Source: Campylobacter concisus (lineage in GTDB: Bacteria > Campylobacterota > Campylobacteria > Campylobacterales > Campylobacteraceae). From it: DNA of 64,000 nt. The notes beneath the pieces are model-generated. The model was not told where the DNA came from, ran no database searches, and worked only from the letters and a program-made list of their open reading frames with translations. The stretch spans positions 1-64,000 of the forward strand of contig NZ_PIRM01000004.1 in NCBI RefSeq assembly GCF_003049735.1, written 5' to 3'. Position 1 is the first letter of the stretch. Every line of letters starts with the position of its first letter. The position numbers and the translations under genes are program-made. Of this stretch, positions 8,189 through 20,233 are shown piece by piece.

Positions 8189-8293
8189 ACTTTAAAATAA
8201 GTTTCGGATTATATAATTTTTAAACTTATTTGTAGATAAAAACTATCTTTATCTACAAACACAAAGTAAAAGCACCAAGAATTAATAAAACGT

Positions 8294-9283
8294 CTATTTT
8301 ACGAAATAATTTTGAGCTAGAGATTTATCCTCAGGTGTGATACTAAATTTCTCTCCAGCGATACTAACTTCAAATTTATTTTCTTTATTAGCTTTTGTAT
8401 AAGCAAGCGCAAGCCTTGCGGCCAGCTCTTTGTCAGCTTTACTAGCATTTTTACTTATAAAACTAACAGCTCCTACTATGTCATCACTCTCTTTAAATTT
8501 TACTTGATCAAATTTATCGTTTGGATGTGCTAAAAGTGCGTTATTATCACTCTCGTCACGTCCTATTATCATTTTTGCACCATCTGGCAAGCGTAGATGC
8601 CTACCAAGCTTTAGCCACATCACATCGATATCTCGCATCTCTTTATCAAAATTTAGATAATCCTTTATCTTCACAGCAAAGCTCTCGATCGTTAGCAAAC
8701 ACCCACCTCCAGGCGTTGCAAAGTCCTCAAAGCCAAATTCCTTTGCCAAAGCAAGCTGCGGCTTTCTATCGCGCCCGCTTATATCAAGCAGCTTCTCTCT
8801 ATCGATCCAACCCTCACGCTCTGGCTTAGTTGGCGGCAAGAGTTTAGCGCACATCGGACGAAGCACTAGATCATCCTCATCATCAGCTAGGCGCTTAACT
8901 TGAAAGAGTGCATCTCTTCGCTGACTCATCGGCCTTTGACCCAAAACTTCGCCTGTGATGATAAAATTTGCATTTTCACTTTTTAGCATATTTAGAGCTG
9001 TTTTAAACATGTATCCGTGGCAGTCGATACATGGGTTAAACTGCTTGCCGTAGCCGTATTTTGGGTTAAAAAGCACATCACGAAGATACTCATTTCTCAT
9101 ATCAACCACTTTTAAGCTAGCCCCAGCCAAAGCTGCACGGCGTCTTAAAATTTCATGTTTTTCTTCATCTACACCAAATCCAGTATCCATATAAAGTGCG
9201 ACCACTTCGATGTTTTGATCGCTTATTAATTTAATTGAGAGCATGCTATCAAGCCCTCCGCTAAACAAAGCTAAAGCCTTCAT
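8294..9283 (-). CDS. PP-loop ATPase, MnmA/ThiI-like tRNA thiolation-family protein
   Basis: This 329-residue protein starts with the PP-loop ATP pyrophosphatase motif SGGLDS (residues 8-13), used to adenylate a substrate carbonyl or base. It carries NPCIDCH (about 83-89), similar to the NPCxxCN cysteine segment of MnmA, and a further Cys in PGGGCLL. These features place it with the enzymes that activate RNA bases for thiolation or related chemistry in the cytoplasm. Epsilonproteobacterial genomes often label it an argininosuccinate-synthase-domain or ThiI-like protein; the exact target is not evident here. It is the last gene of the minus-strand peptide operon but is 59 bases from pepT with its own ribosome site, so linkage may be fortuitous. 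The tRNA gene lies just downstream. Confidence 0.65.
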   Translation of the reverse strand: MKALALFSGGLDSMLSIKLISDQNIEVVALYMDTGFGVDEEKHEILRRRAALAGASLKVVDMRNEYLRDVLFNPKYGYGKQFNPCIDCHGYMFKTALNMLKSENANFIITGEVLGQRPMSQRRDALFQVKRLADDEDDLVLRPMCAKLLPPTKPEREGWIDREKLLDISGRDRKPQLALAKEFGFEDFATPGGGCLLTIESFAVKIKDYLNFDKEMRDIDVMWLKLGRHLRLPDGAKMIIGRDESDNNALLAHPNDKFDQVKFKESDDIVGAVSFISKNASKADKELAARLALAYTKANKENKFEVSIAGEKFSITPEDKSLAQNYFVK

Positions 9284-9342
9284 TTTTATCCTGAAAGTAA
9301 AATTTAAAGCCTAAATTTACTAAATCTAGGCTTTTATGAAGT

Positions 9343-10566
9343 TTATTTAGCAGCGTTAATTACGATTTTTTTAATCACTTCGCTTGCGGCTTTTAGGCTG
9401 CTAACTGGCAAATACTCGTAGATAGAGTGAAAGTTATTTGCCCCTGTGAATAAATTTAGCGTTGGCACACCTTTTGCGGATATCACAGCGCCGTCATATC
9501 CACCACGCATCGGCTTTATATTTGGCGTGATATTTAGCTCGCTAAAGGCATCTTTTGCTAGTTTTATCGGAAGTGAATTTTCGTCTTTTAAAAATTTAAA
9601 GACGTTTTCATAGCGTGTTTTTAGCGTAATCTCACAGCACTCACCATAAATTTTATTAAAAGAATTTGCCATATCACTTAAAAGCTCAAGCCTTTTTTTA
9701 AATTTCACCTCATCAAATTCTCTTATGTCGATCTTAAGAGTTGTTTTTGCGCTGTTTCCATTAAGCTCTTTTACCCAGAAATAGCCCTCTTTGCCCTCGG
9801 TGCACTCTGGCACTTCTCCACCTGGCAAAAGTGAGATAAATTTATGCGCAAGAAGTAGCGAATTTACAAGCTTGCCCTTTGCATTCATCGGATGAGCCGA
9901 AACGCCTTTAAAGACCATTGTGCAGTCAGCCGCGTTCCAGTTTTCATATATTAGCTCGCCTATCTCGCAGCAGTCTAGGCAGTAGCCAAAATCAGCTCCC
10001 AGCAAATTTACATCAAGTGCTTTTGCACCAAGCAAGCCCTGCTCTTCATCAGGCACGAAGCAGATCACGATCTTGCCGTGCTTTACATCAGGATTTTGCA
10101 TGAAATAGCTAGCCATATTTACGATGCTTGCGATCGCAGCCTTATCATCAGCCCCAAGCAGACTAGTGCCATCAGTCACGACTATGTCGTCACCAACGTA
10201 TTTTTTAAGCTCTGGATTGTCGCTAAATTTTAGATAAATTCCCTGCTCTTCGTTTAGGCAGATGTCGCCGCCTGTGTATTTTACGATTTTAGCTTTGGTA
10301 TCATTTTTTTGCTCACTACTTGTATCTAAGTGCCCAAAGAAGGCGATACTTGGAGCATTTTCGCAGTTTGCAGGAATTTTTGCTATCAAGATAGCATTGT
10401 CTTGCAAGATGATATCTTTTATGCCTAGCGAGCTAAGCTCTTCTTTTAAAAACTTAGCCAGCTCGTACTCGGTTGGATTAGAAGGCATGACACCTTTTAA
10501 CCCATTTTCTTTATTTGTTGTGGTGTTAAATTTTGTGTAGTTTAAAAATCTCTCTACGATATCCAT
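9343..10566 (-). CDS. pepT: Peptidase T (tripeptidase, M20)
   Basis: This 407-residue, two-metal M20 aminotripeptidase has the expected family length. Visible metal-site motifs are GHLDTS (about 77-82), GADDKAA (about 139-145) with the bridging Asp, and PDEEQG (about 172-177) with the catalytic Glu pair; a GGYDGA segment lies near residue 360. It removes the N-terminal residue of tripeptides in the cytoplasm. AAGGATG sits just upstream of the ATG, and the dcuC stop is 11 bases upstream, so it is in one operon with dcuC, pepE, abgA and the carbamoylase-type gene. That context makes it part of a peptide-scavenging pathway. Confidence 0.92.
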   Translation of the reverse strand: MDIVERFLNYTKFNTTTNKENGLKGVMPSNPTEYELAKFLKEELSSLGIKDIILQDNAILIAKIPANCENAPSIAFFGHLDTSSEQKNDTKAKIVKYTGGDICLNEEQGIYLKFSDNPELKKYVGDDIVVTDGTSLLGADDKAAIASIVNMASYFMQNPDVKHGKIVICFVPDEEQGLLGAKALDVNLLGADFGYCLDCCEIGELIYENWNAADCTMVFKGVSAHPMNAKGKLVNSLLLAHKFISLLPGGEVPECTEGKEGYFWVKELNGNSAKTTLKIDIREFDEVKFKKRLELLSDMANSFNKIYGECCEITLKTRYENVFKFLKDENSLPIKLAKDAFSELNITPNIKPMRGGYDGAVISAKGVPTLNLFTGANNFHSIYEYLPVSSLKAASEVIKKIVINAAK

Positions 10567-10577
10567 TTTTCATCCTT

Positions 10578-11888
10578 TTAGATGACAAAAAATGCAATCG
10601 CTACAACAGAGATAAACATACCTAAAAATGTTCTTTTAGCGATTTCAACTGGACTAACCATCGCAATGCCTGCACAAACGATAGCAGCACCGGCAATCGG
10701 GGAAGCCGATCTACCTAAAGCACCAGCAATAGCTGCAGCCATACCAAGCTTATCTTGTTCAAAGCCAAGTGCAGCGGCATTTGTTGTGACAGCTTCGTTA
10801 AATGCAAATGTAGCGGCGTCGCCTGAACCTGTAACTATACCCATGATAAATGGCACAAATGTTCCGCCAAATTTAACGTAACTTTGATCTGTTTTTAGCC
10901 ATGCGATGACCACATCAACGGCTCCACATGCCTTTAAACCAGCGACAAAGACACCAGCTGCGATGATGATACCCATAACATCAGCATAAGCGTGGCCCAT
11001 TCCGTTAAAAAATTCTTTTGTGATCTTCTGCGGATTTGTAAGCGTAGCAAAGATAGCTATGATGGCACCTAGTATCATCGCCTCAGCAACGCCCATCTTT
11101 GTCCATGCAAGAAAGCTATAATCTTTTGCAAGGCTTGTTCCGCCAATAACCAAGATAACAAGTGGAACTAGAGGCATAATGGCGTAGATAAAATTTACTT
11201 TAAATAGCGGCTTCTCTTCGCTAGCAGCACTACTTTCAAGAGTGAAATTTGTATTTTTTTGATAGTCTTTAAGCAGTATTGCAACAATAACTAATGCGAT
11301 CACTACGATAACAAGAGCAGTAAATGCACTTGGAATTTGCACTTTTATGACATCTTGAACTGTGTAGCCCTCAACTGTCTTTTTAACAAGATCAGCCACA
11401 TAGACGTTGTGAGCCGATCCTGGGCTTAAGACTCCACCAAATGTCCCTGCAAAAACAGCAGCACCAGCCATAGCTGGGCGGATACCTGAAGCCATTAGAA
11501 GCGGTATAAGTGTCGCACCAACAGCAGCGGAACATCCTGCAGCTGAAGGGATAGCGATATTTATAAAATAAGTTAGCACGGTTGTTGCAGGGATTAGTAT
11601 AAAACCCACATTTTTAAGTGGCTTTGTAAGAAGCGCAACAAGGTGTTTATCGCACATTGTATATTTCATAACAAAAGCAAAACCCATACTAGCACAAATC
11701 GCCTTTATAAGCCCTGCTTTAGTCATATAGTCAGTAAAAGCACTTAGTGCCCCCATCGGTTTTAGCGCAATTATACAAAGCACCAAACCAACACCTATTA
11801 GCACCGTTCTTGTCTCTTTTTTTAAGATTAGAAGTGCTACAACAGCTGCGATGCCAAGAATGGCAGCAATTAGCTTAAATGTTTCCAT
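10578..11888 (-). CDS. dcuC: DcuC-family anaerobic C4-dicarboxylate transporter
   Basis: This 436-residue integral membrane protein has about 12 hydrophobic segments and the DcuC/DcuD architecture. It carries conserved-looking loops such as FGGVLSPGSAHNVYVADL at about 146-163, NIAIPSAAGCSAAVGATL at about 109-126, and GSGDAATFAFNEAV in the second half. Members move fumarate, aspartate or succinate across the inner membrane under anaerobic conditions. It lies between pepE and pepT in a tight minus-strand operon. Because PepE releases aspartate, a coherent role is aspartate/fumarate uptake or succinate efflux tied to fumarate respiration; this is inference. Some members of this superfamily transport peptides or aminobenzoyl-glutamate, so the substrate should be held open. 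Confidence 0.78.
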   Translation of the reverse strand: METFKLIAAILGIAAVVALLILKKETRTVLIGVGLVLCIIALKPMGALSAFTDYMTKAGLIKAICASMGFAFVMKYTMCDKHLVALLTKPLKNVGFILIPATTVLTYFINIAIPSAAGCSAAVGATLIPLLMASGIRPAMAGAAVFAGTFGGVLSPGSAHNVYVADLVKKTVEGYTVQDVIKVQIPSAFTALVIVVIALVIVAILLKDYQKNTNFTLESSAASEEKPLFKVNFIYAIMPLVPLVILVIGGTSLAKDYSFLAWTKMGVAEAMILGAIIAIFATLTNPQKITKEFFNGMGHAYADVMGIIIAAGVFVAGLKACGAVDVVIAWLKTDQSYVKFGGTFVPFIMGIVTGSGDAATFAFNEAVTTNAAALGFEQDKLGMAAAIAGALGRSASPIAGAAIVCAGIAMVSPVEIAKRTFLGMFISVVAIAFFVI

Positions 11889-11902
11889 ACCTCTCTCCTT
11901 GC

Positions 11903-13917
<2,015 letters not shown>

Positions 13918-13927
13918 AGGTTTCTCC

Positions 13928-15163
13928 TTATTCATTTGATAGTTTAATTAGTGCATTTGTTAAAATTTGTGTAGCTTTGAAAGCATCATCAAAATTTATA
14001 GCTTCTGCTATATTGTGACTGATGCCACCAACGCAAGGTATAAAAAGCATGCCAACGCTACTTGCAAGTTTTGTTAGGTTCATCGCATCGTGTCCAGCTC
14101 CGCTTGGTAAAGTAAGCGTTTTTATGCCAAGTTTAGCAGCCTCTTCGCTTAGTAAATTTATAGCATGCTCGCTTAGTTTTACTGGCTCGTCACTGCTTAG
14201 TTCTCTTATCTCATAACTAAAATTTAGCTCACCACTTAGCTCTTTTATAAAATTTCTAAGCTCTAAATTTAGCTCTTCTAAGCTTGTCTTATCAATATCT
14301 CTTAGATCAACTCCAAGCCTTGCCTCGCCTGGCACGACATTTAAAACGCCTGGCTTTGCATGTGCGTAACCAACAGTAGCCACAGCTGTTTTTTTGTTTT
14401 TAGCAAATTTATTGGCTGCGATTATGATGTGTGAAGCAGCCAGCAGCGCGTCACTACGCATATTCATCGGAGTTGCACCGCTGTGATCTGCCTTACCATG
14501 AATAATAATTTCAAATCTTATAGGAGCGGCGATACCGCTTACTACACCAACGCTTATACCACTTCGCTCAAGCACTGGACCTTGTTCAATGTGAAGTTCT
14601 AAATATGAATGAAGTGAGTGTTCTTTTAAAATAGAATCGTTTAAATTTTGTGGTTCAAGTCCAAATTTACTCATCGCTTCAAAGAGCGAAATGCCATCTT
14701 CGTCTTTTAGCTCATGAAGCCTTTGTAGGCCAAGTTTGCCGCTTATTATCTTGCTACCAATGGTCGCTGTCTTGAAACGACTCGACTCTTCACAGCAAAA
14801 ATTTATCAGCCAAAGCGGACGCTTTAGTTTAATGCCAGCTTCTTTTATCGAGGTTAATGCTTCAAGTCCAGCCATAACGCCAAGCGTGCCATCATAAAAG
14901 CCACCATTTGGCACACTGTCGATATGAGAGCCTACGCAAACCGGCTTTTCACCTGGCTCACAGCCATCATCATATATGGCATATATGTTACCGACATTGT
15001 CAATTTTAAGCTTAAAGCCATTTTCTTCTATTAAATTTATAAGAAAATTTCTAGCTTCCAAGTCTTCTTTGCTAAATGCAAGCCTTGTTAGCCCTCCACC
15101 TTTTAATGCTCCAAATCTGCTTATAGCATTAAAATTCGCCTCAAATCTTTTAAAATTTATCAT
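13928..15163 (-). CDS. M20-family amidase/carbamoylase (allantoate amidohydrolase or N-carbamoyl-amino-acid hydrolase type)
   Basis: This 411-residue enzyme of the Zn-dependent HyuC/AllC group has GSHIDSVPNGG (about 77-87, metal His/Asp), the following YDGTLGV, CCEESSRF (about 124-131, catalytic Glu pair) and LELHIEQGPVLE (about 190-201, metal His and dimer-site Gln). The second half holds HADHSGATPM-like KADHSGATPM and PSGAGHDAM, both typical of this group. It would hydrolyse a carbamoyl or ureido amide and release ammonia. It is the first gene of the operon, with about 100 bases of AT-rich promoter DNA upstream shared with the 3' end of dnaG. Neither hydantoinase nor allantoinase genes are visible, so the substrate is unknown. 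Confidence 0.8.
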   Translation of the reverse strand: MINFKRFEANFNAISRFGALKGGGLTRLAFSKEDLEARNFLINLIEENGFKLKIDNVGNIYAIYDDGCEPGEKPVCVGSHIDSVPNGGFYDGTLGVMAGLEALTSIKEAGIKLKRPLWLINFCCEESSRFKTATIGSKIISGKLGLQRLHELKDEDGISLFEAMSKFGLEPQNLNDSILKEHSLHSYLELHIEQGPVLERSGISVGVVSGIAAPIRFEIIIHGKADHSGATPMNMRSDALLAASHIIIAANKFAKNKKTAVATVGYAHAKPGVLNVVPGEARLGVDLRDIDKTSLEELNLELRNFIKELSGELNFSYEIRELSSDEPVKLSEHAINLLSEEAAKLGIKTLTLPSGAGHDAMNLTKLASSVGMLFIPCVGGISHNIAEAINFDDAFKATQILTNALIKLSNE

Positions 15164-15267
15164 AATAAATCCTTAAAAATAAAACTAATCTTAAAAACAT
15201 TTATTACTTTGAACATTTTACATTTAGTTTTATGATTTAAAGCTGAATAAGTGTTAAATTTTGAAAT

Positions 15268-16944
15268 CTAATTTTTTTGTAGCTTGTTGTGTAAGCCTTT
15301 AATAATCTCTGAAATTTTTTGCATTATTTCGATTTTATTTGGTTTTTGTGATTTTCTAGTATCTTCGCGAAACTTCTCATAGTATTTTAGCTTTAGCTTT
15401 AAAATGGCCTCTTTAAGGCTATCTTCACTAGAAGCTACGTTTGAGCTTTCATCAACATAAATTTCTCTAACAAGCACCGCGTTATCTTCAATATTTGGCA
15501 ATAAAACAGCTTGAAAATAATCTTTATGATGCAAGAAAAATTTCTCCTCAAGCTCGTTTAAAACGATAGTTTCGTAATTTTTATTTGCAAGCATGCTCTT
15601 TAAAACGCTAAATTCCAAAATATCGGTTTTATCTTTTTTTTGAGCCACTTGTTTATTTGTTGCAGCATTTGTAAAATTTTGATCTTGTCTATTTATATAT
15701 CTTTGTCCGTGAAGACTAAAAGTATTTAGCTCTATTTTGAGTAAATTTGAGACCAGCGATTCGTAGCTTTTTGCAATTATTGGCTTTAGAGAATTTGTAA
15801 ATTCCATTATCTCTTCTAAACATTTTTGCTTTTGCACTGGGCGCGTAATATCATATTTTTTTACAATTTGCTCGATATAAAACTCGCCAAGCTCAGTCCC
15901 AGAGCCAAACATCTCTTTTAGCTCGTCGCTTCTACCTGCAAAGACCATATCCGCAGGGTCTGCACCATCTTTTATGATTACAACGCTTCCATCTATTTCG
16001 TTTTGCACTAAAAGACGAGATGATTTTATAGCGGCATTTATACCAGCCGAGTCACCATCAAAACAAAGTACTACGCTTATCTCTCCTCTTTTTAAAAGTG
16101 GCAAGTGATTAGTCGTAAGCGCAGTCCCAAGCACGGCAACGGCGTTTGTAAAGCCAGCAAAGTGCAGCATGATAACATCTAAATATCCCTCTGTGATGAT
16201 AATCTGCTTTTTTTCAAAAATGCTTTGTCTAGCTAAATGATAGCCGTAAAGTAGCTTTGACTTGTCAAAAACTATGCTTTGTGGAGAATTTACATATTTT
16301 GCAGGATGATCTGAGATCGTTCTACCGCCAAAGCCAACTAATTTTGCCGTGTGCGCATATATTGGAAATGTGATACGCTCGATAAAACTAGCATAAATTC
16401 CCTTCTCGTTTTGCTTTACGATACCGACCTCAAGTGCCTCTTTTGGCTCGATATTTTCATTTTGTAAAAGCCTGATAGTACTAGCACTATCCCCAGCCCA
16501 GCCAAGCTCAAATTTCTCGATCATTGCATCATTTATGCCACGAGAATAGATATATCTCACAGCGGATTCATGCTTGAAAAATTCGCTCCTATAAAAGGCA
16601 TTTGCCTTTTCTAAAATATGTTTATTTTCTTTTTGTGTTGGGGCTTTGTCGCTTGTGTATTCGAGGCTAAAATTTACAAGGCTAGCTATTCTTTCGATAG
16701 CTTCTGGATAGGTTAATTTCTCATAATCCATTACAAATTTGATCGCATCTCCACCGGCCTTGCAAGCAAAACAGTGAAAAATTTGTTTGCTTTGACTTAT
16801 GCTCATGCTAGGATTTCTATCATCGTGAAATGGGCAGACGCATTTGTAGTTTGCACCCATTTTTTTAACTGGCAAATAGTGCTCTATAATGTCAACGATA
16901 TCGATTTGATTTTTGAGTTTTTCTATGGATTTTGGATCTATCAT
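15268..16944 (-). CDS. dnaG: DNA primase
   Basis: This 558-residue primase makes the RNA primers for replication. The N-terminal zinc finger is visible as CPFHDDRNPSMS followed by FHCFACKAGGDAI (residues ~38-65). The central Toprim segment has EGYLDVIMLHF and the acidic CFDGDSAG. The C-terminal ~150 residues are the helicase-binding region, poorly conserved as usual. I start at the ATG at 16944 (MIDPKS), not the TTG two codons earlier. No clear Shine-Dalgarno sequence is present, and a TATAAT lies only about 8 bases upstream, so the leader may be very short. The gene is divergent from the TPR gene. Confidence 0.94.
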   Translation of the reverse strand: MIDPKSIEKLKNQIDIVDIIEHYLPVKKMGANYKCVCPFHDDRNPSMSISQSKQIFHCFACKAGGDAIKFVMDYEKLTYPEAIERIASLVNFSLEYTSDKAPTQKENKHILEKANAFYRSEFFKHESAVRYIYSRGINDAMIEKFELGWAGDSASTIRLLQNENIEPKEALEVGIVKQNEKGIYASFIERITFPIYAHTAKLVGFGGRTISDHPAKYVNSPQSIVFDKSKLLYGYHLARQSIFEKKQIIITEGYLDVIMLHFAGFTNAVAVLGTALTTNHLPLLKRGEISVVLCFDGDSAGINAAIKSSRLLVQNEIDGSVVIIKDGADPADMVFAGRSDELKEMFGSGTELGEFYIEQIVKKYDITRPVQKQKCLEEIMEFTNSLKPIIAKSYESLVSNLLKIELNTFSLHGQRYINRQDQNFTNAATNKQVAQKKDKTDILEFSVLKSMLANKNYETIVLNELEEKFFLHHKDYFQAVLLPNIEDNAVLVREIYVDESSNVASSEDSLKEAILKLKLKYYEKFREDTRKSQKPNKIEIMQKISEIIKGLHNKLQKN

Positions 16945-16951
16945 AAGCAAA

Positions 16952-16975
16952 ATTATACAACCGCTTTGTTATAAT
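16952..16975. promoter_or_regulatory. Back-to-back -10 boxes between dnaG and the TPR gene
   Basis: TATAAT occurs on the minus strand at 16952-16957 (toward dnaG) and on the plus strand at 16970-16975 (toward the TPR gene). They are 12 bases apart, so the two polymerases would compete. Campylobacter sigma70 promoters often lack a clear -35 box, and none is obvious here. Confidence 0.5.
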
Positions 16976-16999
16976 TAAAGTAAAATTTTATTACAAAGT

Positions 17000-18031
17000 A
17001 TGAGCGTGGATATTTTTTTCATTGGGCACAGAGATCCGATATTTAGCCTTATTATTTTATTTAGCATTATTTTGATGATAGCTGCATTAAGCTATGCTTG
17101 GGGTATCTTTTCAAGCAAAGATGAGAAAAAACGCATTGAAAAATTTATAAGAAAATTTGATAGCAAAGACGGCATAAGTAGCGAGCATAAGCAGATGCTA
17201 CAAAGCCCAGAGATAGACGCTCAAAGCCTTTGCATGCTAGGGCAAACTTTTGCTAAAAATGGTGATTTTGAAAAATCAATTAGTGTTTATCTCATAGCAC
17301 TTGGCAAAGTTAGAGATAAAAATGAAAAAGAATTTATCCTAAACGAGCTTGGAGAGGTCTATTTTAAGGCCGGATTTTTAAAAAAAGCTAGCGAAGTCTT
17401 TGAAAAAGTGCTTGAACTAAGCCCAAGAAATGTGCTTGCACTTCGCTTTTTAACGATGATAGATGAAAAACTTAAAAACTACAAAGAAGCTCTTTATGCG
17501 TTAAATTCTCTTGAAGAACTTGGTGTAAATGTAAAAGATCAAAAAGCCTATATAAAGGCGATCAGCACGCTTGATGATAGAAATTTAAGCTTTAGTGAAA
17601 AGGTAGAAATTCTCTCCCACCTTAGCCAAAATTTTGAGCTTTTAAAACGCATGATCTTAGCACTTTTCATAAGGCACAATGAAAATTTAGAAAATTTAAA
17701 AGATTTTGCTCGTTTTGAAGATGTGATCGATCTGCTTTATAATCTAAAAACGCCTATAAATTTAAGCGATCCAAAGTACAAATCACTCTTTTACGCAAAG
17801 GGCGATATAGATGAGCCATGTGAAATTTATGGCTTTGAGCTAAACGTCATCAAAAAACTAAAAGACGCTAAATTTGACGCGGCTGGGCTAAGCTTTAACT
17901 ACGTTTGCAAAAGCTGCAAAAACTCATTTCCCATGCACTTTTACCGCTGTCCAGTCTGCCACGAGCTAGGAAGTGTCAAAATTTTATCCCACATCACAGA
18001 AAAAGCAAGTGAAGATAGTAACACTTTTTAG
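17000..18031 (+). CDS. Membrane-anchored TPR protein with C-terminal zinc ribbon (LapB/YciM-like architecture)
   Basis: This 343-residue protein has an N-terminal transmembrane segment (about residues 14-34). Several tetratricopeptide-like repeats follow between about 70 and 180 (for example DFEKSISVYLIALGKV and KASEVFEKVLELSPRN). Near the C-terminus, YVCKSCKNSF and YRCPVCHEL form a four-Cys rubredoxin-like zinc ribbon at about 303-325. This TM-TPR-zinc ribbon order is that of LapB (YciM), which helps FtsH control LpxC and LPS synthesis in enterobacteria. The protein is typed as LapB-like by architecture only; sequence similarity cannot be measured here. Its 3' end overlaps the start of rnhA, and rnc follows, so it begins a plus-strand operon. 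Confidence 0.65.
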   Translation: MSVDIFFIGHRDPIFSLIILFSIILMIAALSYAWGIFSSKDEKKRIEKFIRKFDSKDGISSEHKQMLQSPEIDAQSLCMLGQTFAKNGDFEKSISVYLIALGKVRDKNEKEFILNELGEVYFKAGFLKKASEVFEKVLELSPRNVLALRFLTMIDEKLKNYKEALYALNSLEELGVNVKDQKAYIKAISTLDDRNLSFSEKVEILSHLSQNFELLKRMILALFIRHNENLENLKDFARFEDVIDLLYNLKTPINLSDPKYKSLFYAKGDIDEPCEIYGFELNVIKKLKDAKFDAAGLSFNYVCKSCKNSFPMHFYRCPVCHELGSVKILSHITEKASEDSNTF

Positions 18032-18443
18032 CGACGGCTCGTGCCTTGGAAACCCTGGAGCTGGCGGCTGGGCGTATATATTGAGATTTAACGAAGCGCA
18101 GAAAAAAGCAAGCGGCGGAGAGGCATTTACTACAAATAATCAAATGGAGTTAAAAGCTACGATAATGGGGCTAAAAGCGTTAAAAGAGCCCTGCGAAGTA
18201 AGGCTTTTTACCGATAGCTCATACGTGGTAAATAGCATAAATGAGTGGCTTGCAAACTGGCAAAAGAGAAATTTTAAAAATGTAAAAAATGTCGAGCTTT
18301 GGCAGGAGTATTTAGAGATTTCAAAGCCACATAAAGTCGTGGCTAGCTGGGTTAAAGGGCACGCTGGACACCCTGAAAACGAGGAGTGCGACCAGATGGC
18401 AAGAGACGAGGCATTAAAAATAAAAGATGAGAATAAAATATGA
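18009..18443 (+). CDS. rnhA: Ribonuclease HI
   Basis: This 144-residue RNase HI cleaves RNA in RNA-DNA hybrids. The four catalytic acids are visible: Asp in [16 protein letters not shown] (Asp9), Glu in NNQMELKA, Asp in LFTDSSYV and Asp in [10 protein letters not shown]; the basic WVKGHAGHP loop is present. An in-frame GTG at 17973 would add 12 residues, but the protein then starts well before the first strand and overlaps the TPR gene more. I chose the GTG at 18009 because the family usually begins two to eight residues before SDGS. The stop overlaps the rnc start by 4 bases. Confidence 0.9.
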   Translation: MKIVTLFSDGSCLGNPGAGGWAYILRFNEAQKKASGGEAFTTNNQMELKATIMGLKALKEPCEVRLFTDSSYVVNSINEWLANWQKRNFKNVKNVELWQEYLEISKPHKVVASWVKGHAGHPENEECDQMARDEALKIKDENKI

Positions 18444-19111
18444 AAAATTTAGAAGAATTTGAAAAGAATCTTGGATATAAATTTAAAAAAACTGAGCTTT
18501 TAGAAGAGGCCCTAACGCACAAGAGCACAAAGCAGGCTCTAAATAACGAGAGGCTAGAGTTTTTGGGTGATGCGGTGATGGATCTGCTTGTGGCTGAGTA
18601 TCTTTTTAAGAAATTTAGCAAGATCGCAGAGGGCGACATGAGTAAGCTAAGAGCCGCGCTTGTAAATGAAAAAAGCTTTGCAAATATGGCAAGGCATCTA
18701 AAAATGGGTAAATTTTTAAGGCTAAGCACAGCTGAAGAAAACAATGGCGGACGTGAGAAAGATAGCATTTTAAGCGACGCATTTGAGGCTGTGATGGGCG
18801 CTATCTACCTTGAGGCTGGACTTGATAAAGTGCGAGAAATTTCGATCGCTTTGCTTGAACTTTGCTATCCACAGATCGACTTTGCACACCTCGAAAAGGA
18901 CTACAAAACTGCTCTTCAAGAGATCACTCAGGCCAGTCTTGGTGTCATCCCGACATACGAACTCATCGGCACGTCAGGTCCTGATCACAAGAAAGAATTT
19001 GAGATAGCCTTGCTACTAAATGGCAAAGAAATTTCACGCGCCGTTGGCAGCTCTAAAAAGCAAGCCCAACAGCTCGCAGCAAAAATCGCACTAGAAAAAA
19101 TCAAAAAATAG
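18440..19111 (+). CDS. rnc: Ribonuclease III
   Basis: This 223-residue protein matches RNase III in length. The nuclease signature [15 protein letters not shown] lies at about 36-50, with the second acidic site [13 protein letters not shown] at about 114-126. A C-terminal double-stranded-RNA-binding domain runs from about 150 and ends with [14 protein letters not shown]. It processes rRNA precursors and structured RNAs. ATGA overlap with rnhA indicates translational coupling; aroC follows after 8 bases, so rnhA-rnc-aroC form one unit. Confidence 0.95.
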   Translation: MKNLEEFEKNLGYKFKKTELLEEALTHKSTKQALNNERLEFLGDAVMDLLVAEYLFKKFSKIAEGDMSKLRAALVNEKSFANMARHLKMGKFLRLSTAEENNGGREKDSILSDAFEAVMGAIYLEAGLDKVREISIALLELCYPQIDFAHLEKDYKTALQEITQASLGVIPTYELIGTSGPDHKKEFEIALLLNGKEISRAVGSSKKQAQQLAAKIALEKIKK

Positions 19112-19119
19112 GAAAAATT

Positions 19120-20187
<1,068 letters not shown>

Positions 20188-20203
20188 ATCTATAAAAATA
20201 AGT

Positions 20204-20233
20204 AAATTTAGTGGCCAAAAAGCCACTAAATTT
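20204..20233. terminator. Bidirectional terminator between aroC and the autotransporter remnant
   Basis: AAATTTAGTGGC (20204-20215) pairs perfectly with GCCACTAAATTT (20222-20233) around CAAAAA. A T-rich tail on one side and an A-rich flank on the other suit both converging genes. Confidence 0.75.

Noticed and set aside
17973..18008. Twelve-residue upstream extension of RNase HI
   Set aside because: It precedes the normal family start and lies within the TPR gene; the GTG at 18009 fits better.
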